Shown piece by piece: positions 47,052 through 57,900 of a stretch of DNA of 64,000 nt. A program made the position numbers and the translations under genes. This DNA comes from Heterotrichella gracilis. Taxonomy: Eukaryota; Sar; Xanthophyceae; Tribonematales; Xanthonemataceae. The DNA is taken from NCBI GenBank assembly GCA_032358255.1, contig JAULBX010001558.1, positions 1 to 64,000 on the forward strand. The letters are read 5' to 3'. The stretch's first letter is position 1, and every line of letters starts with the position of its first letter. Below the pieces are notes generated by a model, which had not been told where the DNA came from, did no database searches, and worked only from the letters and a program-made list of their open reading frames with translations.

Positions 47052-48108
47052 CTAGGTGTTGGGTTCAGACTTGGTCAGAAGTTGGAACGCGGAATCAGCC
47101 GGCAGCCCCACCCAGGTATGAATGAGGGACGAGGGAACGTGTTGAGGGGAGCAACGAAACCACCTGGTGTTGGAAATTGGACTGATACCGAGACAGGCTG
47201 ATATGAGTAGGCGAGGGATATGACGCGACACGGGGTGTGCCAAGGCAGGGCTGGATGGGTTACGACCCCCGTACCGATATGTAAAAGGAGGGAACAACAC
47301 TCGTCACCAAAAAGGGACGTGGGCGGGAAGTAAAGCAGCGCTTCAAATCGAGTTACAGTTTTTGCATGTTCTGAGCGCCCTTGGACATCACCATGCCCAG
47401 AGCACACCTAGACGTGCGTTGGCAACACAACTAAGGCAGCAGCAAGCCACGCTGAGGTATGCAAAGAGACAGGATAGAAGCGCGTATCTAACGCTGCCTG
47501 GAGTGAAACAAGCTTGGTGTCGAGGTTAAAAACGCACTTCCTCCCACCATGCCCCAGGAGGTCAACGGTGAAACGTAACGGGGACGATTGAAGCACAAAT
47601 GCATGCATGCGTCAGGTTTGTGCGCTTTCTAGTAGTTGAGCAGGCGACATAACGGTGTGACTGACTCTACACGAACCCAAAACTTCCTTGTTTCTACTGC
47701 ATAGCTGCTAGCTGCCGAAATCGCACCATCGCTACCCCGTTGGCAGTCATTACCTAGGGCCTCACTCTAAGCAGCTAAAAACCCTAACCTAGTAGCTGGC
47801 ACTGCCATGCCGGTACCAGCCTTTGGCTCCAGGCCGGGCTCACGCGTGTGTGCGGCCTGGTATCAAAAGGTGGCCGTCACAGTCACTGTGGCAGCCTACT
47901 AAAAGTACAGACATGGCACTGGGTGAGCTGAAAGGGTGACTCTGGGTCTGGCAGACTGCCAAGGAGGCTCAGCCCTCCAAAACTATTGCTGCAAACCACT
48001 GACGCCAACAGTTGGCAGCAGTGACGGAAGGCACAGAGAATTGGAAGCTCAACCAGTGGAAATGGGCATCCACACCGGGATGGCTGCAGCAAGTTTGGCG
48101 TACATCTT
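47052..48108. other. DUF760 upstream region
   Basis: About 1 kb without a supported gene. It should hold the DUF760 promoter. A (GCAT)n tract lies near 47598-47610. Confidence 0.4.
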
Positions 48109-48140
48109 GTTAGTCTCCATGATGGAGACTAACTGTTACA
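48109..48140 (-). terminator. 25-bp palindrome next to a TGTAA, likely 3' end of the CSC1 gene
   Basis: GTTAGTCTCCAT at 48109-48120 and its exact complement at 48122-48133 form a 12-bp stem with one loop base. Minus-strand TGTAA follows at 48136-48140, 843 bases past the CSC1 stop. A stem-loop beside a poly(A) signal suggests a 3'-end processing site; use is unproven. Confidence 0.45.
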
Positions 48141-48982
48141 CATGCATGTTCAAAAGCTAGCTTCACGTACCGTGAACACTGTCATTTGCAATCCAAATCG
48201 TACAAGGAAAAAACCCTCCACACAAAACGAGGGAAGAGCAAGCCTGCTGCTGGCAGGGATGGGATATAAATTAGAAATAAAGCTACCAGTTAAACTTGCC
48301 TAAACCCAGCACACAATACCAGTGCAGGCAGGATAATGAACTTCAAGATGTAAATGCCTGGCCTGGCATAGACTCCGGAATGGCAACTGGGTAGGGCACC
48401 ACTGGTGCAGGGCACCTGAGCATCGAAACGTGGCAGGGCTCAACCTGCGCCGACAGTCCACACAGTGCTTTCCAGGCACACTAGCACTGCAGCTGCACGC
48501 CACACCACCCACATCATGATCCACATGCTCAGCACAGCCCCGGTGTGTGACACCCCCTGGCTAGGCCCCACAGGGCTGCTCAATAGTCACCCTCCACATA
48601 ACTTAATCCTCCTCCCATTGCACGCAACCAATAGGACGGCAGCCCACACCCACTCCCAGTCATCAAAATGGCACTCAGGTGCTCCCTCCCCACTTATTCA
48701 GCCGTAGGTGCCTCCACACAACCTACGCAACCCCTCCCCTCCATATCCCCATCCCAACCCCATGCCGATTAAAAGTCTCAACCAACCCAAGACCAACTAG
48801 TCCAGACCGGCTAGAAAAGGGTATCCCCAAGCAAATCTATATCCTCCCTTCCCTCACCCTCACTGGCTTTGAGTTCCGCTGGAGGAGGTAAACCCCCCCT
48901 TTCATTGTTGAAACTTCAACCACCCACATAACTTACTCCCCCCTCCCCTCCCCTTCGCCCACACCCAACGCGGTGGCCCCGC

Positions 48983-51900
48983 TCACTTAGCCCCGGGTAT
49001 CTCCCCAGCAAGGGGGGCGGGCGCCGCCGCCTCTCCAGGTGCCACCTCAGCAGGAGCAGGCTTCTCCCCCTCAGTGGCTGTGGGTGTGAGCTCCGCCTCC
49101 TCTTTAGGCAGGGGCTTAGAGGGCGAGGAGTCCCCCGATGAGGAGGAGCCCTTGCCCTTGTTGATGTCCTCCGCCCGCTGCATGATGGAGGTGAATGCCT
49201 CCTCGTCCAGCTTGAACACCGGGGACTTGTACATGTCCAGGGTGCTCTCGTCGTTCACGTGGCCCGCCTGGGGGAAGGGGGTGAGTGGGAGGGATTCATA
49301 CAATTTTAAGAAATAAATAAATAAATCAAGGGTGCTTTGCTCATATCACGGGGACCCATGTTCAAAAGGCACAGGGTTGGGGAGGGGTCTGGTACATGGG
49401 AGGGGGGACCAGACCTGCAGGAGACACCATATAGCCAGACATGCCAACCATCCAGCGCTTGTACGCACCCTAAGTGTCCCAAACTCCATCGCTAGGAGAG
49501 CTTAGCACCACCACTGCCACCACCACTGCCACCACCACCCACCACCACCATCACCACCGCCGCCACCACCACCCAGCTTATCCTGCTCGTCCAGGCAGGA
49601 GGCGTCGTGCAGCGAGATGATGGTCTGGGGGTTTTTGAATACCCTAAGATCCTCAAAACACCGCGACATTGGCAATTTCAACACCACCACCAACGCTACT
49701 CACCAGCTTGTCCTGCTCATCCAGGCAGGAGGCGTCGTGCAGCGAGATGACTGTCTGCGGCTTGTCAAACACCTTGAGGGCGCCCAGGAGGAATGCCACG
49801 TCTATGAGCGGCACTGGGATGAGCAGGAATGCCGGCAGCCATGCCTTCTTGATTGCCAGGCAGCATATGACGGTGAGGTGGGAGAGGGTGATGCCCGTCA
49901 TCAGCTGGCGGAAGGCGGGCGCCCAGATCTGCGGGAGGAGGTGCGAGTTAGGTACATTGTGGACAAGGCTTGATTTATAAGGTGCTGCAATGTTTTATGG
50001 GGGTCAAGCAATTGCACTGCAAGGTTTTTTTTTCTTCTGCGAATCGGCTGCGCACCGCGCCACTCTGTTAGGTCTGCTGGCCCACGTACAGCACCAGGTA
50101 CCTTGGTGCACACAAGTTAGGGTTTTGAGCACGGCATTGCCTCCAGCTAGGGTAAGGGAATTTGCGAGGGTTCCACGCAGGGAATTTCTGTAGCTAGGGT
50201 TTCACAAGGGTTTTGCCACGCACCGCGCCGCCGCTCTCGTAGGTCTGCTGGCCCACGTACAGCACCAGGTACTTGGTGCAGGTGTAGCGCACGGCAAAGT
50301 AGATGAGCGCGGTGATGGTGATGAGCGGGGAGATGAAGGCAAACGCGATGCCGATCATGAAGATGATGTTGTCATCCGCAAGGTCGCGGCCCCACTCAAT
50401 CTCCTGGTGCTGCCACAGGCGGTCCTTGGCCTTCTCGGTGTAGGACAGGCGCGAGCGCAGCCAGAAGATGACCAGGGGGACCACGCGCAGGGTGGCAAAG
50501 GGGATGGACACAAAGGCCTGCGGAGGGGGTGGTAGGGTTTTTATAAGGGTTTCTAAGGGTTTCTTATTTGCTATCCTAGACCCTAAAAACCCTACTCCCG
50601 CCGACCCTCACATAATGTGTGTCATGAAGAACACCGATGTCTGCGGCAGCGCAGTGCTCATGATGACCATAATGCATACATGTTATCGCAATGTTTTTTT
50701 GTTTTTTTGTATCGACTTCCCAACCCACTCCATGAAACCGGCCACGATACGTCATGACAATCCTCTTCTCGCACCCACCCTGATCATGATGTCATACATT
50801 TGTCGGGCTCCTGTACATACATTTTTGGGTTGCTACTCTAAACCCTAACACCCTGCTCGCACCCACCCTGATCATGATGTACGTCATGAAGAACACCGAT
50901 GTCTGCGGCAGCGCAGTGCCCAGGATGACGATGATCTGGCTGGGCTGGTTAATCAGGGTCTTGAACTGGCCGAACACAGAGCCGCCGATGATGGACCCGA
51001 AGAACACAACCACAACCTGCGACAGGCACAACGGCGTTAAACTTGGTCACATGCGGTGAATTGCTGGGGTGGAGCAGCCTGTGCCGGGACTAAATTGGGC
51101 CCCAAGCAGTGCACACAGTCTTCAGCAAAATGTGTGCTTCATACAGCGGAGTACTTGAGTGAATAATGAGCTATCAAACACTGAGGTGTCGATGATGGAA
51201 CTGAAGAACACAACCACAACCTGCGCCAGGCACGATAAGTTGGTCACAGGCGGACAGAATTCCTGGGGTTGAGCAGCCTGTGTCCATGAAACCCTCAACC
51301 CTATACATGTGCCAGTGAAGGCTCTTGTCATGCAGTTGTGGTGAGAAATGGGCCCCAAGCAGTGCACACAATCTTCAGCAAGACGTGGATTTATAAAGGG
51401 AAGGAGCTGACGAGTGAATTCTGAGCTTTCCAAACGCCGAGGTGTCGATGCTGGACCCCACACCCTGAACCCTACACTGGGGTTACCCAGCCCCCCCTCC
51501 TCTCACCTGGAACACGAAGAACTTCTTGGGTATCCCCAGGTCCAGGTTTGATCGCGTGACCACTCCATCCCGACTTATCAATTCAACCATCCTCACCTGG
51601 GTTACATTGTACCACTTCTACATCACCTCATCTGGAACACCCTGTCTACTACCTAGAGCAACACCCAATGAACTTTCCTACTAGTGTACTTATTCCCACC
51701 TGGAACACGAAGAACTTCTTGAGTATCCCCAAATCCAGGTCTGATCGCGTGACCACCCCCTCCAGCCCAGTCATGTAGCGCAGCAGCATGGGCAGGATGG
51801 CGAGGAAGATGGTGAGGACCAGACCTGGAGGAGAGGGATTAGGGTACAGTGTTAGCTAGGGTTTGGATCACACTGACAGGGATTCGGGTAGAGTGTTACG

Positions 51901-54900
51901 ATTTTAAAGATGGTCAAGCAGTGCAAGGCAGGATGGCAAGGAAGATGGTGAGAACCAGACCTGGGTGGGGGACATCAGAAAGGGTATTAGAGCACAATTT
52001 GAGGGGTGAGGACGCCATGGGGAGGTTTGAGACACAATGCAAGGGTATGCATGTGCTCCACAATCAGGTGTAGAAACCCAGATTGTCAGCACCCAAACCA
52101 GGTTTCTAGGGTTTCAGGGTGCACACCTGACAGGATGGTAGATGACAGACCAGCGAAACAGTTCCAAGAGGGCCTGGGTATTTTGGCGGTTTTAGGTTAG
52201 GGTTTCCAGGGTTTCAGGGTGCGCACCTGACATGGCGGCGCTCCAAGGCAGTTCCACGAGGGCCTGGGCGTTGAGCGGTTTTAGGTTAGGGTTTCCAGGG
52301 TTTCAGGGTGCGCACCTGGCAGGATTGCGGTCCAGAGCGACTCCAGCACTGGCACTGCGGAGAAGTTGATGAACTCGGTTGAGCTGATGATGCCCTGCAG
52401 CGCCCCGATGGGAACGAGGAAGAATGTGGTCATGACGATGAAGGCCACGCCGATGACTGCGGAGCGGATGGACTTCTCCCATTGGCGGATCCTGAGGGGG
52501 GTGGGAGGGGGGGGCGTCAGTGGGGTGAAATACAGTTATTTACGTAAAATACAGTTATTTAATTTACTTGGTTGCATAATAACTACGACGGATGGACGTC
52601 TCCCACTATAACTGTAATTGTAAGTAATATTTACTTGGTTGCATAATAACTATGACGGATGGACACCTCCCACTGGCGAATCCTGAATGGGGGTGGGAGC
52701 CACACACCCGAACCCTCTTGAACACGCAGCAAAACCCTAAGGCAGGGTTGTTCCAGCGCGTCACCCCAGGTTTTGATGCCCGGCGGCTACACAACAAAAC
52801 CCTCAACCTCACACAAAACCCTCTTGCCATGCAATAACACTAATACTACTAATAATAATAATAAATAATAATAATAAACTCTGCGGCAGCAGGCAACTCA
52901 CCCCAGGTTTGGCCAGTTGATGTCGGTTGGCGCGGGCGCAGCGCGGCACAGCCATGCGGTTGTGTCGTGGCTCATCAGGGCGTTGGCGGCGATGGTCTGG
53001 GACTTGCGGGTCCTGGGGGGGGGGGGAGGGGTGAATGAACGCAAAGGGTAAGTGCTTGGCTGAGGTGATGAATGCAGAGGGGATCTGCTCCAGGATCTGC
53101 CTCCTGTCCTTGGTTCAGGGTATAAGGCGTACGTTCCAAGGGTTAGGACTGGGAGAAGGTTAAAAAGCTCGCTGCCAGAGAGTGCGCACTCACTCGAAGG
53201 TGATGAATGCTAAGGGGAAGGGCGGTGGACAGGGCTGCTGCTCAAGGATCCGCCTTTTGTCCTCGGTTCAGGGTATCAAGTGTACGTTCTAAGGGTTAAG
53301 ACTGGGAGTAGGGTGTAGGGTTCCAGTCAGGGCGCGCACTCACTTGAAGGTGATGAATGCTGAGGGGAAGTGCTTGGCTGTGGACAGCGGCTGCTGCTCC
53401 AGGATCTGGCGCCTGAGCTCGGTGAGTCGCGAGGTGAGGAATGTCATTGTGTCCACGCTCACGATCTTCTGCTGGGAGCCAAAGGTCTTGGTGCCCCACT
53501 CGCCGTACTGCAGGGGGATGACCTTCTTCTGCAGGAGGGGAGGGCGGGGAGGGGGGGGGTGAGCGTGGGGTGTATAGAGAGGCGGGGGGTGGGGTTTGAG
53601 CTGGGGAGTGGGTGGAAGGGTGTGTGACAGGAGAAGGGGAATGCTGGTGGGTACAAAAGGCATGGGTGGCACCATAGGCGCCTGGGTAAGCGGAGCAGTT
53701 TGTGCATTCTTGGCCAAGCTTGCAGGGGTATTAGTATATGATTATCAGTCTGCTGCTGCTGCTGCTGCTGCCTTTCCGTAAGATCGACCGATTTTTGTTC
53801 TTCGCCAAATTGCTGGTGTAGGTATTTCCTCCTACCTTTGACCTCTTGAGCGGCTTCCCCCTTGCCTTGAGCGAGTGGTAGTGCTCCACCAGGTCGTCCA
53901 GCTGCTGCATCACGCTGTCGTACTCCCCCTTGAGCACGTCAAGCTTGGCGGTATTGTACACCACCTCAACGTCGTGCACCTCGTCACCGTAGATCTCGGT
54001 GAACTCAGCCTCGACAACCTGGGGGGTGTAGGGTTTTGGGTGACGGTCAGGGTTCAAGGCTAGGGTTTGGGTTTAGATGGGCATCTCGTCGCCGTAGATC
54101 TTGGTGAACTCGGCTTCACCAACCTGGAAATTGTTTAAGGTTTGGGGTGCAAGGAACAGGGTGACAAGGGGAACCAAGATTTCGGTGACCCTGAACAACC
54201 TGGGGGAAAGGTTTTAGGGTAATTTACAAACCCTGCAGTAGGGTTTAGGGAACAGGATGGCAAGGGTAAGCCTCAGCCACAACAACCTGGGTTCTAGGGT
54301 ACGGGGAACATCTACCCTGTGCCCTGCCACCCCACCCCTCCCTCCCCTCACCTCCTCAATGGTTGCCCCCTCCTTGACCTTGGCCTTGGCCGCCCTCCAC
54401 ACGTCAAAGTCCACCTGGCGCCCCGCCACCGGCAGCGCCACGTCACCCCCCCCTGTACCCGCAGTCATGAAGGAGGCAACAGACCCCGCGTCCTCGTTGG
54501 CATCCTGGAAGCCGTCGCCATCCTCACTGGGGGCGGTGGAGTGGGTGTTCCTGCAGGGCGGGGAAGGGGTTCAGGCTAGGGTTCCTGCTAGGGTTTGTTG
54601 AGGGGGTCGGGGTTTGCGTCCTGGAAGGCGTTGTTGTCCTTGCTGGGGTCGATGGAGTGGGAAGTTCTGGAGGATGAGAAAGAATTGGGCTAGGATTACC
54701 TAGGATAGGGTTTGTTGAGGGTGTAGGGTAATGATTGGTGATGGATTTGGTAATGGGTTTTGGATGCCACTGACCCCCCTCCTCATGCATGGCCTCCTCC
54801 TCAACCGATTTGACATTTTCTTCCCCCCTTCTCTTGTGCGGCCTAGAGTTTCTGATAGGGTTTCGGGCAGGGTATCGGTGAGTGCTTTAGCGTTTGAACT

Positions 54901-57900
54901 CCACTTCCTGTACTCACTCTGGAACCAGGCTCTCCGCAATCATGAACCTCTCCAGGCGCCTGACCCCCGCCTCCTGCCACTTTTTCGGAAATGAAATAGG
55001 GTGACTATCAGGGTCCTGGCAAAGGTCTTGGGTTTTGCATTTCAGCATCTTGGACAAATCTGCATGCTTTAATACCACTCACTCTGGCACCAGGCTCTCC
55101 GCATCGACCGCAGTCATGAACCGCTCCAGGCGCCTGGCCCCAGCCTGACTGCCCTCCTGGGGCACGCTCTCCTCCTCTATGGAGCTGATCATTTCTCTCC
55201 CCTTCTCCTCGTTCAGCAGCCGCTTCTTGATTCCCTTGGGCAGGAAGCGCAGGGGGGTGTACTCAAGGCGGGAGGAGGCGGTGCCGTAGTCAACCCCGGG
55301 GATGTCGGTGACAAGCACGGTGTGGGAGGCGGTACCCTGGACAAGGGTTTTAGGGGTGAATATGGTGCAATGAAGGGGTTGCGGGGGTTGGGTGACCAAC
55401 GCAGTGTGGGGGCGGTGCTGTGCGCAAGGGTTTGGGGGTTAGATGTACTATGCCAAAACTTGGGCAGGAAATGCAGGGGGGTGTACTCCAGTCGATAGGT
55501 GCCGCATGCGTGGCTCAACTTGGTCCACCCACGTAGGGTCTAGCTAAACCCTTGCTACCAAACCCTAGGTGCGCCACCCTATGCTCATGAGGTACTGCAT
55601 GCGTGGCTCGACTTGGTCCACCCACGTAGGGTTTTGCCCAAACCCTAGCCACCAAACCCTAGGTGCAAACCCTACCTTTGGTATGCTCATGAAGTACTGC
55701 ATGCGGAGCTCGGCGTGGTCCACCCAAATAGGATTTTCAGCAAAACCCTAGCCACCAAACCCTAGGTGCCGCACCCTACATGCAACCCTACCTTTGGTAT
55801 GCTCATGAGGTACTGCATGCGCAGCTTGACGTGGTCCACGTTTGCCTGCCACAGTATCCACCACAGGAAGATTGCGCCTATCCAGGTGACCGCCCAGTTG
55901 ACCCACATCTTGGCGCTGCCAGACTCAATGTTGGCCAGCGTGGTCTGCAGAAAATAGGGGATACATTTAGTTTTCTTGCTGCTGATTATAATGTAATAAC
56001 GTAATGAAATCAATGAGGTATCCATCTTGGCGCTGCCAGACTCAATGCTGGCCAGTGTGGTCTGCAGCAAAAGGGTATATAATTTAGCCCTTTTGATGTA
56101 AAATGAGTGATAAAATCCATTGCGTTATCCATCTTGGCGCTGCCGGGTTCGATGTGGCTAGTGTGTCTTCAAGCAAAAGGGGGTATATTTAGGCTTTTTG
56201 CTGTTAATAAATATTTGAAAATAATAAAATCATTGAGTTATTGAACAAACGACGCTGCTGTTGTTAAGCGGGGGGGGTCATCCACCCACTCATCCATGTG
56301 TTGTAGGTTGGATTCTGGTGTAGGGTTCAGGGTAAATTATGAGTGCAACGGGGAGGGTGCTGACAAGGACAAGGCGGGTTTCCTGCTTACCTTATCCAGG
56401 TCGCTGAATCCATAGTCCGATGACTGGTAGTTGGGGTCATACCTCCATCCCCAGGAGGACCAGTTGGCAGCACCGAAGTACTCCTGGGGGGTGGGCAGGG
56501 GGGGCACACCAGGGGCGTAGGACCACCACAGCAGGCCGGGAGGCGCGTCGGGGGTGGGGGCGTAAAAGTCAGGGGCCTGAGGGGAGGTAGGTGGGGTCGG
56601 GGGTGAGGCAGGGTTGAGGGTTTGGCTCTAGGTTTTGAAACACCAGTGCCCGGCAGGCCTCATGAGAGGGGGGCGGGACTGGCGGTGAGGTAGGTACCAT
56701 TGCCAGGCAGGAAACATGCGGAAAAAAATAAAAAAAAATCGGGATCTAGTTCACAGTCCCAGGAGTTGACACGCATGCTGGACGCTCGTTAGGAATATGC
56801 AGCCAGTGCGCCCACCAAAATTTTCAGCTTTTAGCAAATTTACAAAAAAAAACTGTATTCCATCATTATGCAAGCACAGGTACCCCTACGCTTCCACCGC
56901 ACGCACCGGCACGTATTTCGGCTTGCTCTCCGCTGCAGCTGCTGGGCCGCCTGGGGGTGCGGGCGGCGGCGGTGGCGACAGCCAGTAGGTGAATGGGTTG
57001 GACTGGCCACCCAGCGACAGCAGCGTGTCCACTTGGTTGCCCTGCAGGGTGTAGGGTTTAGGGTAAATGATGGGTTTAGGGTTTATTTTGGGGGCAGTGG
57101 TAACATGGTGGTTTTCAGCAGAGACCGCCAACAGGGGGTTCACTTGGTTGTCCTGCACACTTAGGGTTTAGGGTATGCTAACTGGGTTGCGCAGGATTTG
57201 CAGGCAAGGTACACAGGCGTGCAAGGAGGCCACGTGTCAGGATGCAAGCAAGTAGACTTTATTTTTCTTTCTTTTTTGGTCAGATAGCACCGCATGTTAT
57301 TTCAGTTGCGGGAGACGGGTGGTGGGGCGTGTATGCAAATACGCTTGTTTGAGCTATTACGCATGTATCCCGCCGCACTGTGTCCATAATATGGCAGTGT
57401 GCGATGATAGGGTATCAAGTGTGGTGCGAGGCGTACCGATATGTTTGTTGGCAGGATGGTGATATTGCAGAGGATGCCTAGCACCAGAAACACCGTCATG
57501 GCTGCACAGGGCAAGGGAGGGGGGCGTTACACAACCATAAGCACTGTGGAAGAAAGGGGTGGGTGCTGCAGGAAAGGGCGGACATCAGGATCTGCTGGCA
57601 CCCACCTATTTCACACCCCTGACAATTTGCAATGCTGGGTCCAGAGCACCCCCTCCAACAGGCAACAGTGCTCTAGGTCCCTAAGGGTTAGGGTATTGGC
57701 GGTGCAGCCAGCTTCATGACCCGCAGGTATGCTGGCTGTATGCAAGTAAGGGTTTAGGGTTGTGTAGAGGCACCCAACTTCATGACACCCAGGTAGGGCT
57801 CAGGCGTAGGGTTTTTGTGGTGCAACCAGCGTCACGGCGCGCAGGTGTGGCTAAGGGTTTAGGGTGTTTTGGGCGCACCCAACTACACGGCACGCAGGTA

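Noticed and set aside
51504-51572. Second real exon for the CSC1 loop (alternative exon 13)
   Set aside because: It copies only the donor half of exon 13 and lacks a matching acceptor and the membrane-span coding half, so it is treated as an echo.
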